Positions 40,490-50,309 of a stretch of 64,000 nt of DNA are shown piece by piece. Origin of the DNA: G963665925 sp050596425 (GTDB lineage: Bacteria > Bacillota > Clostridia > Peptostreptococcales > Acidaminobacteraceae). The notes below the pieces were generated by a model. The model was not told the origin of the DNA. It saw only the letters and a program-made list of their open reading frames with translations, and did no database searches. A program made the position numbers and the translations under genes. Positions within the stretch are counted from its first letter, which is position 1. Every line of letters begins with the position of its first letter. The DNA is taken from the NCBI RefSeq assembly GCF_050596425.1, contig NZ_CP192292.1:3410001-3474000 (forward strand), given 5' to 3'.

Positions 40490-41425
40490 TATGTCGTTTA
40501 ATTCGGTTTTTAGCTCCCTAACGTTTATCATATAAACATTCTGTTGAGAAATGAATGCAATTATATCTTTGAAGAACTGAACATTACTTATTTCTAATGA
40601 TTCACCCGTTATCCTATCTAAAAGTTCAAACTCACAAGTCTTTATTACTCTGTCATTTCTTATTTCGTGAAGTAAAAGCAAGTTTCTGTTTGAATATCCT
40701 GCATCAGTAACAAGCCATTGATTATCAATAGCTAGAACACTTGCTCCCCCAACATCTATTGAATAATAATTGAGAGTACCATTTGAGTACTTTCCTAAAT
40801 AGAACTCAGTATAGAAATAGAACCACACATTCTCTTGACTATCTATATTCATTGCATAGCAATCTGATATTGAGTGATCATAATCAACGGATTCATAATC
40901 ATAAACTGTGTCACCGTTTAACGTCCAACATCTTAATCCACTTTGTCCAAGCGGAACTTCCCAGCCATAATTACCAAATACACCTTCATCAAAATAACTT
41001 GTCCATAATTCCTTGTTCTTACTAACTTTAATGTCTTGTATACCATCTCCAAGTGTCAGTGTATTTTTGACAACTCCACTTTTTGAAAAGATTATTGCAT
41101 TCTTCTCAATATTGCTCTCACTAAAATACTGACAACGAGCAGATGCAAGTAATATTTGTTCCTGGTCAATTTCTCTAACGAAATGAAAGTCCACCTTGTA
41201 ATTTTCAATAGCAAAATACTTTTCCATGACACCATTCTTGATCGAATATAATATATATGAGTCTTCAAGATTTCTATAATCATACTTTGGATCAGATGTT
41301 GGTGTTTTCTTCTTCTGAAGCAATACCCACAGATTATTTTCAAGGCCAATGCTTATATCCGCAATATAATAATTTAATGAGAATTCGTTTATCGAAACTA
41401 GTTTCTCAATGAAAACTTTATTCAT
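40487..41425 (-). CDS. Hypothetical beta-propeller-like protein
   Basis: 312 aa, soluble. Several repeats of the form ...LENNLWVLLQ, KNKELWTSYF, SQENVWFYFY and DNQWLVTD at 50-60 residue spacing look like propeller blades of the NHL/SMP-30 type. No catalytic motif recognised. CGGAGG 6 nt before the ATG. The stop codon is the R'' TAA of the attC. Confidence 0.7.
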   Translation of the reverse strand: MNKVFIEKLVSINEFSLNYYIADISIGLENNLWVLLQKKKTPTSDPKYDYRNLEDSYILYSIKNGVMEKYFAIENYKVDFHFVREIDQEQILLASARCQYFSESNIEKNAIIFSKSGVVKNTLTLGDGIQDIKVSKNKELWTSYFDEGVFGNYGWEVPLGQSGLRCWTLNGDTVYDYESVDYDHSISDCYAMNIDSQENVWFYFYTEFYLGKYSNGTLNYYSIDVGGASVLAIDNQWLVTDAGYSNRNLLLLHEIRNDRVIKTCEFELLDRITGESLEISNVQFFKDIIAFISQQNVYMINVRELKTELNDI

Positions 41426-41451
41426 ACATTACCTCCGAATTAAATGATATA

Positions 41452-41576
41452 TAACGTTCCCACGGTTCACGCTGTTCGCCTGTTATACCAACACTTTCAG
41501 ATTTGTCCCAAGTATAAAACTTTGTAATAGCATTAACTTTGTCACCATCAGGCGAATGGCGGGTACCGCTGTGTTA
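41452..41576 (-). other. attC site, class 1
   Basis: attC of the 41648-42112 cassette; right arm ends GGCGGGTACCG as in class 5, left arm is CGCTGTTCGCC. Confidence 0.9.
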
Positions 41577-41647
41577 TACGTGGTTTTGAACGATGTATTA
41601 ATCCCTTTCTATTTACCTAACATTATCGTTGCTTATTAAAATATTTC

Positions 41648-42112
41648 TTAATTATTCTCATAAGTCCATTCTACAAACGTGTTTTCTGATAACTCATCTG
41701 TAGTTTCAGCATATGATGTGAAACAATGATACGTTACTTCATTGTCTTTCTCACACTTTAAACTAATACTCAACTCAATCAATGTTCCACCATATTTTTC
41801 GTGATGATATTGAGCTAATTCATTTAACACCTCTTCGTTAAGTAAAAACGCCTTTGACTCTTCAAATATTTGCTCAACAATCTCACCTTCGATATTTCTA
41901 TTCAAATTATAATTGATAAATAGTGTTGGACTGTTACCATAAAAGTCGATACTGTCAATAAAATCGTATCTCTCCATTACACTACTTTCAAACTCAATCC
42001 ATTCTTCATATTTCCAATTACCTTTACTACAACCAACTAATATAATAGCGATTAATAAAAATAACCGTATTGAAGCAAACCGAGTTTTCCATTTAATCTG
42101 TATTGATCTCAT
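41648..42112 (-). CDS. Small lipoprotein
   Basis: 154 aa. Basic start, hydrophobic core LFLLIAIILVGC with lipobox Cys at about residue 28. The mature part is acidic (EEWIEFESSVMERYDFIDSI) with no known domain. AAAGGAC about 10 nt before the ATG. Confidence 0.7.
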   Translation of the reverse strand: MRSIQIKWKTRFASIRLFLLIAIILVGCSKGNWKYEEWIEFESSVMERYDFIDSIDFYGNSPTLFINYNLNRNIEGEIVEQIFEESKAFLLNEEVLNELAQYHHEKYGGTLIELSISLKCEKDNEVTYHCFTSYAETTDELSENTFVEWTYENN

Positions 42113-42155
42113 TATTGATCAAAGTCCTTTCACTAACTAAGTGAGAAATCTCGTA

Positions 42156-42282
42156 TAACGTTCCCACGGTTCACGATCGTTCGCCCTCTTGTTGCAACAC
42201 ATTAGTGTCGTATAAACATTTCACCGCAAAACACTCACAACCACAATTTCTAAAGGGCGAATGGCGGGACACCGCTGTGTTA
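42156..42282 (-). other. attC site, class 1
   Basis: attC of the lipoprotein cassette 42319-43113. Confidence 0.92.
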
Positions 42283-42318
42283 TGTAAAGTTTCTAGCATT
42301 TCGGAATATTTACTAAAC

Positions 42319-43113
42319 CTATAATTCATGCCAATATAGTATGGTTTTAACGCAGTTATCGACTATCTCAAATTCAATGAAAAATGGACCCGATGCGAAT
42401 CCATAATAACTCTCACCTATATACTCTGGCTCACCATATAACTCTAACAATAGCTCCTTTGAATCACCAATACTTATGCCTCTATGCGTTTTTACATTCT
42501 CATCAGTTATTGCAAATCCATAGACTGTTGAATTTGATAATTCCTCAGGATCTGCTTGAAATTCTACCTCCATTTCCCCATGTTTTATGCTGGCGAAAAC
42601 CGGCATTCCTGATTCAACATTATAGCCATCAAGATCGAACTCAATATCTTTCTTATAATCAAATAGACTCATAAATTCGATATGGCTCATATCCTTATGT
42701 AAGCCATTTGATAAAACAAAATCCTCTTCTGTTAGATTACTTGTCTTTATAAACTCAAAGTGCCTCTCATTAGTTACTTGTAAAGTTAACTGTTCATTCG
42801 AAAGATCAAACTCAATTCCTCTAAGTTTGTCACTCGCATCATTTAGATTTCCTAGCTCTCCAAAACCTTCCTCATTAAGCTTGAAATCAGATGTACGGAT
42901 ACTAAGGTCATAAGAAAATACGTTCTCATCGCTAAAATCTATTTCGATATAACCGGTTCCCACATAGGAGTCATCTTCTAATTGATAGGTTCCTTCCCAA
43001 CTCAAATTGTGATGCTGAGTTTTGCTACTAACATGAATTGTCTCCTGCTTGTCAGTAAAACTGCAACCACTACAAATGATCGCAACAATTATTAATAGAG
43101 TTTTTATTTTCAT
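42319..43113 (-). CDS. Lipoprotein
   Basis: 264 aa from the ATG at 43113 with GAGGTG upstream. Signal peptide KIKTLLIIVAIICSGC with lipobox Cys at about 17. The mature part is beta-rich; the C-terminal 50 residues (GISIGDSKELLLELYGEPEY) fit the SmpA/DUF-type fold in which a G-x-S-x2-xLLxxYG-P motif recurs. Function unknown; predicted to be on the outer surface of the membrane. Confidence 0.75.
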   Translation of the reverse strand: MKIKTLLIIVAIICSGCSFTDKQETIHVSSKTQHHNLSWEGTYQLEDDSYVGTGYIEIDFSDENVFSYDLSIRTSDFKLNEEGFGELGNLNDASDKLRGIEFDLSNEQLTLQVTNERHFEFIKTSNLTEEDFVLSNGLHKDMSHIEFMSLFDYKKDIEFDLDGYNVESGMPVFASIKHGEMEVEFQADPEELSNSTVYGFAITDENVKTHRGISIGDSKELLLELYGEPEYIGESYYGFASGPFFIEFEIVDNCVKTILYWHEL

Positions 43114-43160
43114 ATCCACCTCGACTGATATATTTATGAACTAATGCTAGATATTTTACA

Positions 43161-43284
43161 TAACGTTCCCGCAATTACCGATGTGCCCCTTCTTATCGTT
43201 GCTCATTAGTTATATTTTACCATATAACTCTATGAAACAACCCCTCTGATTTCTCAAAGGGACATGTTGGTAATTGTCGTGTTA
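43161..43284 (-). other. attC site, class 3 variant
   Basis: Arms GCAATTACCGA and GGTAATTGTCG: the CCC-to-ACC change is matched by GGG-to-GGT. attC of the 43329-43502 cassette. Confidence 0.92.
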
Positions 43285-43328
43285 TATGGAGTTTGAACGC
43301 TGCATCACATAGTCTTCATTAAAAAGTA

Positions 43329-43502
43329 TTAACATTTATATTTAAACTTCAAATCCAACTTTAACTTCATTTTATATACAGTTAAAACAATTTCGAAACG
43401 CTTAATTTGCATGATTATGACTAATAGAACTATACTTTTATAGTCTAATCCTTCCAATAACAAATTTATTAATGTTTCTAGATTTTTTTGCATATTCACC
43501 AT
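43329..43502 (-). CDS. Small protein with one hydrophobic segment
   Basis: 57 aa from the ATG at 43502, which has a perfect AGGAGG 4 nt upstream. Sequence outline: amphipathic start, hydrophobic SIVLLVIIMQ, then a strongly basic tail (KMKLKLDLKFKYKC). Membrane-active small protein or type I-toxin-like is possible but not shown. Confidence 0.55.
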   Translation of the reverse strand: MVNMQKNLETLINLLLEGLDYKSIVLLVIIMQIKRFEIVLTVYKMKLKLDLKFKYKC

Positions 43503-43725
43503 TGTACCTCCTATGGGATTCAATGGATGGAATAAACATTACCTCCTTTAATTACAAAGCAGCTATACACATAACACATTTTAAATCTTGCTTACTTCTA
43601 AAACAACTTAACTATGAACCATATTTCCTCCATTTTAACTCATGCGTCCATTCCACCTCTATGAGTTAAACACTATCAAAACATCACTAATTATGTAAAT
43701 AGTTTTTTAAAGTGAAAATTTCATA

Positions 43726-43851
43726 TAACGTTCCCACGGTTCACGCTCGTTCGCCACTTACGCCAACACTTTCAGCTTGTTCATAACAACAAACTTGATA
43801 ACACCATTAACTATGTCTCCACCAGGCGAATGGCGAGACACCGCTGTGTTA
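43726..43851 (-). other. attC site, class 1
   Basis: Close relative of 9446-9571 and 58315-58440; right arm GGCGAGACACCG. Confidence 0.92.
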
Positions 43852-43869
43852 TATGATTCAATTGACGAT

Positions 43870-44247
43870 TTACTTTACGTACTCCATGATCACTCCGTAA
43901 CCAGAAAAGAAAAGCATTATGCCCTGTACGATAAACATCGAATATACTACTCCAGCGGTTCTTGGATTATGAGGACTGTTCTTATAACGTGATGGTTTTC
44001 TTGCTTCTAACCACACTAGAAAGAAGTTAAAAGGAAACAACATCCCTGACATTAAACTTATCCCGTTAAATTTGCCAAACATCGATCCTACTACAAAATC
44101 AGCAAACAAAATTACTAATAGTAATGGCAAATAGACAAACTTATACAACCAAATAAATTTATAGAATTCATACTCAATGAACCTATCCAAAATCACAAAT
44201 GAAATAATACATATTAATATTAGTGCAACTGTTTCAGTATTCATCAT
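43870..44247 (-). CDS. Small four-TM membrane protein
   Basis: 125 aa; ATG at 44247 or 44244 after GAGGTA. Hydrophobic segments at about residues 6-21, 33-52, 62-81 and 103-120. A conserved-looking KPSRYKNSPHNPRTAG loop lies before the last. Unrecognised. Confidence 0.66.
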   Translation of the reverse strand: MMNTETVALILICIISFVILDRFIEYEFYKFIWLYKFVYLPLLLVILFADFVVGSMFGKFNGISLMSGMLFPFNFFLVWLEARKPSRYKNSPHNPRTAGVVYSMFIVQGIMLFFSGYGVIMEYVK

Positions 44248-44286
44248 TACCTCTTCAATAACAGTAACCTAGTCAATTGTTTCATA

Positions 44287-44415
44287 TAACGTTCCCACGG
44301 TTCACGCTCGTTCGCTCCAGCTATTTCAATGCATTCAGTGTCGTATAAACATTTCACTGCGGAATATTCCAAAACTCTGTCACAACAAGGCGAATGGCGG
44401 GACACCGCTGTGTTA
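44287..44415 (-). other. attC site, class 1
   Basis: attC of the 44428-44946 cassette. Confidence 0.92.
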
Positions 44416-44427
44416 GGTGTAGTTGTT

Positions 44428-44946
44428 TTACCTTTTAGAATCATAATAGTTAAAGCTCCCATCTAAGCGCTCTATAGGTTTATTTGCTTTTTCTAGTATG
44501 AAAATCCCTCTTTCCAAGAAAAATTGAACATCTGTATGATGAAATCCTACACTCTGCACTCTAGCTATTAATACTTCATCATCGATTACTATCTCGTTTT
44601 CATGAATGAAAAAACCATCCATAAATATCACTAAAAACATATAGATAAAAATAATAATCCCTATTGCAGATAGGCTCATAATTGAAAACATACTACTTAC
44701 TACTCTAATTAAACTGTTATTTTGTTTTTCTTTACTATGACTGAAGTAGAAACTTGTCAGTAAAGATATTAAGATTAGCGCCAGTGCTACAACAAAATTG
44801 GATAAATTAATTATCCATCCTTTAAATACATAGTCTATTTTCATGATAATTTGATTTGCAATACTATATACAACCAAATAACCAATACAAAACAAAATTA
44901 TGGATACAAGAACATTGACATACTTATTATTTATTGCTGCCTTCAT
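44428..44946 (-). CDS. Four-TM membrane protein
   Basis: 172 aa. Hydrophobic segments at about residues 10-30, 45-65, 84-112. The polar C terminus (VGFHHTDVQFFLERGIFILE) is probably cytoplasmic. Unrecognised. GAGG 6 nt before the ATG; the stop is 13 bases from the attC. Confidence 0.66.
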   Translation of the reverse strand: MKAAINNKYVNVLVSIILFCIGYLVVYSIANQIIMKIDYVFKGWIINLSNFVVALALILISLLTSFYFSHSKEKQNNSLIRVVSSMFSIMSLSAIGIIIFIYMFLVIFMDGFFIHENEIVIDDEVLIARVQSVGFHHTDVQFFLERGIFILEKANKPIERLDGSFNYYDSKR

Positions 44947-44993
44947 ACGAACCTCATTTTGATCAATATTTACTTAGGTAAAACAATTTCACC

Positions 44994-45148
44994 TAACGTC
45001 GGACAGTTCCCGGCGCGTCCCTGGCGACATTTTTGCGCTCTTCTCATTAACTATTCTAGCTTTCTACACCATTTCCTTCCAACAAACTACATTAAAAATA
45101 CCCTCGCAAAAAGGGTGACAGGGTTTAGTGCTGGGAACTGCTCTGTTA
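44994..45148 (-). other. attC site, class 4
   Basis: attC of family C copy 7. Confidence 0.92.
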
Positions 45149-45515
45149 TATGGCGGACAATGTCGTCTTTTTCTTCACTAGCTTTATTATTCATGCTGCT
45201 TTGCGACTCAGTCCTAGCAATACCGTTCATGACACAATTTGTACTTAGTAATCTCAATAAAATTTTCCCAGATCAAGCAAAGCAGTTGAGCTTCTTTTCG
45301 TTATATGATCGTGACATGTTTCTACTAAAACTCAGATCACATTTTATTTCATTTAGAGAATGACATTTTGTAAAACTACCCCTTGTCAGATAACTAGTGA
45401 AATCTATTCAGCGCAATACAGTATGATGCAATCCCGCAAACTTAACGAAAAGTAGCGACAAACTAACTCTTAGCGCACATGCCTCTAACCACTCTGTCTA
45501 GACATTTCTGCCTTA
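45149..45515 (-). mobile_element. Family C repeated cassette, copy 7
   Basis: The short frame is kept but starts with TTG (LRLLSTNCVMNGIARTESQS...) and runs on into the attC. Confidence 0.68.
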
Positions 45516-45643
45516 TAACGTTCCCACGGTTCACGCTCGTTTGCCTTCTTATTGCGACACATGCAATATCGTATAAACATTTCACTGCGAAACACTCACA
45601 AACTCAATATCAACGGGGCGAATGGCGGGACACCGCTGTGTTA
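45516..45643 (-). other. attC site, class 1
   Basis: attC of the GNAT cassette 45677-46207. Confidence 0.92.
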
Positions 45644-45676
45644 TGTATAGGCAACTCGCGTTGTTTCATGCCTAAT

Positions 45677-46207
45677 CTATATACTATACTCATATCTTAT
45701 TTGCTTATAATACTCATTACCATCTTCGTCACATGCTACCTTGTCAGTTTCAATAAATCCTAATTTTCTGTGTAGATTTCGTGATTCAGTATTAGACTTA
45801 CCAATGTTAGCAATAAGGATTTTTCCATTAGTTGTTTTTAGATAATCTAATAATCCATAAAGTAGTCTTGTACTAAATCCTTGATTTCGATATTCCACAG
45901 CACTTTCCAATGCTTCTTCAAGCCATATTCCATTTGTCATTTCAACTGCCCGAAGCGCACTCACAAACTTTCCTTCATGCTCATATACTGCTATCAATTG
46001 ATTTCTGTTTATGGAATGAACGTAATTATCAATAAAACTATAGTAATCTTCTCTCAGCTTATTGACAGCATTTTCATAATTACATGAATTTGATTCTTCT
46101 AAATATGATTCCTTCAAAATTTCTTGAATCGACTCTTTATAAGTAAAATTTAACAAGTGTTCAACTGTATTATGATTTATATCTTCTACTGTCAATATTT
46201 TGAACAT
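45677..46207 (-). CDS. GNAT family N-acetyltransferase
   Basis: 176 aa. The acetyl-CoA site reads EEALESAVEYRNQGFSTRLL (about residues 100-120; the R-N-Q-G-F-S/G loop) and is followed by ILIANIGKSNTESRNLHRKLGF, the standard C-terminal GNAT block. The N-terminal half is longer than in minimal GNATs. Substrate unknown. GAGGAG 6 nt before the ATG. Single gene of its cassette. Confidence 0.88.
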   Translation of the reverse strand: MFKILTVEDINHNTVEHLLNFTYKESIQEILKESYLEESNSCNYENAVNKLREDYYSFIDNYVHSINRNQLIAVYEHEGKFVSALRAVEMTNGIWLEEALESAVEYRNQGFSTRLLYGLLDYLKTTNGKILIANIGKSNTESRNLHRKLGFIETDKVACDEDGNEYYKQIRYEYSI

Positions 46208-46252
46208 AATTACTCCTCTTCAGATCATATTGACCAGCGAATTGCTTTTACA

Positions 46253-46377
46253 TAACGTTCCCACAGTTCCCGAAGTGCCCCACTTTTTATAATTCACATA
46301 CTATATTTTACCATAAACCGAGTATAAGAAATGCCACTTCGTATAAACAAAGGGGCATTTTGGGAACTGCTGTGTTA
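46253..46377 (-). other. attC site, class 6
   Basis: attC of the reverse transcriptase cassette. Confidence 0.92.
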
Positions 46378-46393
46378 TGTACAGTATTTGACG

Positions 46394-47896
46394 TTAATAG
46401 TCATAATGGCTTGCATTTGGATTCATTGTTTTTTCTATCCCGACCTCAATTAATCCTTTTTTCATTGCAAGATGAATTCTCTTGAAACTCGGAATTTGAA
46501 TTTTATGCTTTTTACCATTAACTTTCTTATTCCTACAGGTAATTAGAAAATTCTCTCTAGAGCAGTTGTACGGGAAGAAACCTGAAACATCGATTTTTTT
46601 CTTGTCCCAGAATAGTTTTTTTCTTAACTCAAGACTATTCAATAATGTGTTATATAACCAACTATCAAGCTCCTTCATTTGCTCAATATCAGTAAGAAGT
46701 GGGTAATAACTCATTACTCCTTTGAAAGCTAAACTTGAATAAGTCCCATCAATAAATCTGGCTAGTTTCTGGTCATCAAGACTTCCATACATATACCTTC
46801 TAATCTGCATAATTGCAGTCACAAATGATGGATCATGATTAGTAGCATTTGGCACAATTACAGTTGCTCTGTTCTTACCATCAAGAGGTTGGATAAGATT
46901 CCTATAAAGTAAATAGCTTATTTGTTGCTTAATTTTATTTACCGATTGATCCTTAATCCCTACTCTATCAACGAATAATTTGTACCCTAAGAAATCAAAA
47001 GATTCTTTTGTCTGAGAGATTTCAGATGGCATGCCTTCTTTTGTTAACAAGCTGATTCCATCTGATTTACTTAGGTTCAAATCTATTTTTGCTTCCTGCG
47101 AAAAATTAGCAATAATGTCAAACGACTTAGTTATTTTACTATAATCAGTTGACCAAATTATTGTGTCATCTGCATATCTTGCAAATCTTAAACCTTCATT
47201 TTCAAGTCTTTTATCTAGTTCCCAACAAACTAGATTTGCTAAAAACAAACTAATTGAAGTTCCTTGAGGGATACCTTTATTATTAATACCAATGAAGCTT
47301 CTTATCAAGTTCTTCTCAAATTCACTTACATAGAATCCATTTTCATTTAACTGACTCATAAGGTAATCATGATTTATTGAACCGAAAAAGTCTTTGAAGT
47401 CAAATTCTGAAATGAAAACTCTTGAATACTTGCTTAACTCCAAAGATATATCTTGCACTGCAAAATGTGCATTTCTATCATCACGATATGCATAGGCGAG
47501 AGAGCTGAATCTATGTTTATTCTTCCCCAATAACCTATTGTATAAATAATTAGAAACTGCTGCATCCGGAATTTGATATACAGTTATAACTCTTTTCCCC
47601 TTACCACCCTTTTTAAGAATTTCCTTAACAAATGGATCATTAGGTTCATAAGTGTTATCAGCTAATTTACTAGCAATAGATTTAGCAATCGCTTTTTTAT
47701 TTTTCAATACATAAAAAGGATTATGTTTCTTGTCTACAGACCAAGATTCAGGGATAAATATTTCTTTAGGCTTAGGATTTCCTATTCTCTTTAAGTTTCT
47801 CTCAAACTAAAGATGAACAGCATTATGATAGCTATGATGTCTATCTCTGAGCTTAATCGCTTCTTTCTCGATATAATACTCTAGTAATTTTTCCAT
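46394..47896 (-). CDS. Reverse transcriptase interrupted by one in-frame amber codon
   Basis: From the ATG at 47896 (GGAGGC upstream) the frame gives MEKLLEYYIEKEAIKLRDRH..., reaches TAG at 47809-47807, and continues in frame (FERNLKRIGNPKPKEIFIPE) into the 437-codon frame that starts with TTG at 47707. RT motifs: FISEFDFKDFF (motif A), PQGTSISLFLANL, FARYADDTIIW (catalytic YADD, about residue 240) and FDFLGYKL. No maturase, integrase or endonuclease domain, so not a group II intron; it resembles stand-alone defence RTs or retron-like RTs, but retron NAxxH/VTG marks are not evident. A structured leader lies upstream. Either the amber is read through, translation begins at TTG without the first 63 codons, or the gene is inactive. 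Confidence 0.85.
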
Positions 47897-48122
47897 ACTG
47901 CCTCCATATGTAAATAGCAGGGCATATGCCCTGCTAAATCACGGAATAACCAATTAAAAGTAAGCTCTTACCTAGATGACTCATTCCCAAGATAGGTTTT
48001 GTCATCTTCTTGGCATAACACTAGATCATGCATATGGCTCTCCGCTCGCTCCTCTCTGAGAGGTTGTATTTATTGTAACATAAATCTATGCAATTTAATA
48101 CAACTGAGGCAAATATTGTACA
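47897..48122 (-). ncRNA. Structured leader / candidate RT-associated RNA
   Basis: About 225 bases upstream of the RT with four inverted repeats: 47915-47936 (perfect 22-nt palindrome around GGGCATATGCCC), 47960-47971 (GTAAG-AG-CTTAC), 47974-47980 with 48001-48007 (AGATGAC/GTCATCT) and 48051-48063 (CCTCTC-A-GAGAGG). No gene fits. Defence RTs and retrons are often preceded by their template or partner RNA; that role here is inferred from position and structure only. Confidence 0.55.
48072..48080 (-). promoter_or_regulatory. Extended -10 element before the RT leader
   Basis: Minus strand TGTTACAAT (TGn + TACAAT). No good -35 at 17 bp; TTGTAT lies about 20 bp upstream. Confidence 0.4.
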
Positions 48123-48250
48123 TAACGTTCCCACGGTTCACGTTCGTTCGCCCACTTATTGCAACGTGAGCAATGTCGTATAAACATTTCCCTGCGGAAC
48201 ATTCAAAATATCCGTCACCACCGGGCGAATGGCGGGACACCGCTGTGTTA
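48123..48250 (-). other. attC site, class 1
   Basis: attC of the 48313-48546 cassette. Confidence 0.92.
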
Positions 48251-48312
48251 TATGGTGTAACTCAACGTTTTCGAAGCCAAGTACTGTCTGACATACATTC
48301 ACAATTTCTACA

Positions 48313-48546
48313 TCACAATAGAAACCAACGTATGTATATTGACATCATTGCCATTCCTCCAAATATTAATAGAACAATGCCTTTGATTATAAGTCCTCGC
48401 GTCAATTCATTAATTTTTTTCCTAAACACAGTAATTGCGATAATTAGTCCGAACACAGTTAACATAGCTAGAAGCATTAGAGTCATAACTATTAATACTT
48501 CATTACTTTTTCGCACATTCATTGCAAGTGATATTACTGTAGACAT
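48313..48546 (-). CDS. Small two-TM membrane protein
   Basis: 77 aa. Hydrophobic segments at about residues 17-40 and 53-74 around a basic loop (VFRKKINELTRG). AAGGAG 7 nt before the ATG. Unrecognised. Confidence 0.65.
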   Translation of the reverse strand: MSTVISLAMNVRKSNEVLIVMTLMLLAMLTVFGLIIAITVFRKKINELTRGLIIKGIVLLIFGGMAMMSIYIRWFLL

Positions 48547-48598
48547 AATTTCTCCTTCTGCAGCATCCTCTCTACTTAACTAGTTGAGGTATTCCATA

Positions 48599-48753
48599 TA
48601 ACGTCGGACAGTTCCCGGCGCGTCCCTGGCGACGTTTTTGCGCTCTTCTCATTAACTATTCTAGCTTTCTACACCATTTCCTTCCAACACACTTCATTAA
48701 AAACACCCTCGCAAAAAGGGTGACTGGGTTTAGTGCTGGGAACTGCTCTGTTA
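48599..48753 (-). other. attC site, class 4
   Basis: attC of family C copy 8. Confidence 0.92.
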
Positions 48754-49121
48754 TATGGCGGACAATGACGTCCTTTTTCTTCATTCGCTTTATTATTCAC
48801 GCTGCTTTGCGACTCAGTTCTAGCAATTCCCTTGATGACACAATTTATATTGAGCAAGCTCATAAAATTTTTCCTAGATCAAGCAAAGCAGTTGAGCTTC
48901 TTTTCGTTATATGATCGTGACAAGTTTCTACTAAAATTCAGATCGCAATTTATTTTATTTAGTGAATGACATTTTGTAAAACCACACCTTGTCAGATTAC
49001 TGGTAAACTCTATTCAAGGCCATACACTGTGATTCAATCCCGCAAACTTAACGAAAAGTAGCGATAAGCTAACTCTACTCACACATGCCTATAACCGCTC
49101 TGACTAGTCATTTCTGCCTTA
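48754..49121 (-). mobile_element. Family C repeated cassette, copy 8
   Basis: Closest to copy 2. Short frame MSLLNINCVIKGIARTESQS..., running on into the attC. Confidence 0.7.
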
Positions 49122-49248
49122 TAACGTTCCCACGGTTCACGCTCGTTCGCCTTCTATTGCAACACTTTCAGCTTCGTCACACCAGTTTACTTCGGAACAA
49201 TCTTTAACTTCGTCACCACCAGGCGAATGGCGGGACACCGTTGTGTTA
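49122..49248 (-). other. attC site, class 1
   Basis: attC of the 49256-49708 cassette; right arm GACACCGTTG. Confidence 0.92.
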
Positions 49249-49255
49249 TATGGTG

Positions 49256-49708
49256 TCAGTTTCGATCTTTCTGACGACCAGCTGTTTCATAATACTTCTT
49301 ATTGTACTTCTTTGTTAGAATTTCAACTATGCTTTTTCCATTTTCATTTTTGTAGGAACCATCTAACTCATAATCACAACCTTGGAACTCAATGAAATAT
49401 TGAAATGTATTACCTACTACGAATGTGTTCGATTTACTAATTAGAACTTGATGTCTATTGATTCTTTTTATTGCACTAATCGGTATTTCCACTTTAGTTT
49501 TACGATCACAAATACATAATATGTTTCTACTGATTTCATACTCCTTTTTGATCCAAATCCTGTATAGAAATTTGCCATACACAAGAACAGCAACACCTGA
49601 TAATATTTTTGCTCCCAACTCGTCAGTATTTTTTATAGTTAAAAAGATAAAAATCGTAAATATAGTAAACTCAATCACTTGTGTATACTTAGGTAGTTTA
49701 AATTTCAT
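49256..49708 (-). CDS. Two-TM protein with PH-like C-terminal domain
   Basis: 150 aa from the ATG at 49708 with GGAGAATAT upstream; a longer frame to 49762 crosses the neighbouring attC. Two membrane segments (about residues 11-26 and 33-51) precede a basic beta-rich domain (ISRNILCICDRKTKVEIPIS, IKRINRHQVLI). The arrangement recalls the gene at 91-630 and bacterial PH-domain membrane proteins. Stop 7 bases from the attC. Confidence 0.68.
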   Translation of the reverse strand: MKFKLPKYTQVIEFTIFTIFIFLTIKNTDELGAKILSGVAVLVYGKFLYRIWIKKEYEISRNILCICDRKTKVEIPISAIKRINRHQVLISKSNTFVVGNTFQYFIEFQGCDYELDGSYKNENGKSIVEILTKKYNKKYYETAGRQKDRN

Positions 49709-49750
49709 ATATTCTCCATTCAAATCATTAACTTCGAAACTTATTCCATA

Positions 49751-49879
49751 TAACGTTCCCACGGTTCACGGTCGTGCGCTCGAATATTCACAACATTTAC
49801 GGATGTCGGGAATATTCTAAAACACCTGTTCAGAGCTAAATTTCTATTCACTCGGCGCATGGCGGGTACCGCTGTGTTA
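49751..49879 (-). other. attC site, class 5
   Basis: attC of family D copy 5. Confidence 0.92.
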
Positions 49880-50132
49880 TGTATTGTTCAAGGCCAGATT
49901 ATCATTCTCACACTAGCTGATTTTGCTCACCAATAAAACACACTAACGTCTTTGATTTTTTTATTTCACTTTTCAAAACTGTGTTATACATGTTGACCAC
50001 AATTCTAAATAAAATCATTTTCCAATTAAAATATTCTATTAAGAACACTCGACATAGCTCTCCATGCTCTAATTCTATGTTCACAACTAGCTTAATATAC
50101 TTCTATGCTGAGACTTGGTCTTGAATTTTACA
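49880..50132 (-). mobile_element. Family D repeated cassette, copy 5
   Basis: 36-aa frame intact at 49908-50018 (second codon ATT instead of ACT). Confidence 0.72.
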
Positions 50133-50256
50133 TAACGTTCCCACGGTTCACGGTCGTTCGCCTTCTGTTGCAATACTTTCAGCTATTTCAAAGTCATGTA
50201 TTCTCTCATCATCAACTCCGTCTCCACTAGGCGAATGGCGGGACACCGCTGTGTTA
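50133..50256 (-). other. attC site, class 1
   Basis: attC of the 50310-50819 cassette. Confidence 0.92.
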
Positions 50257-50309
50257 TAAGACGGTAAATACGTGTTTGATAAGCAAACTTTGAATTTACA
50301 CGAACTCAG

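Noticed and set aside
46394..48122. Group II intron
   Set aside because: No maturase X/thumb signature or endonuclease domain, no GUGYG 5' end or domain V hairpin seen, and the cassette boundaries are exact attC sites.
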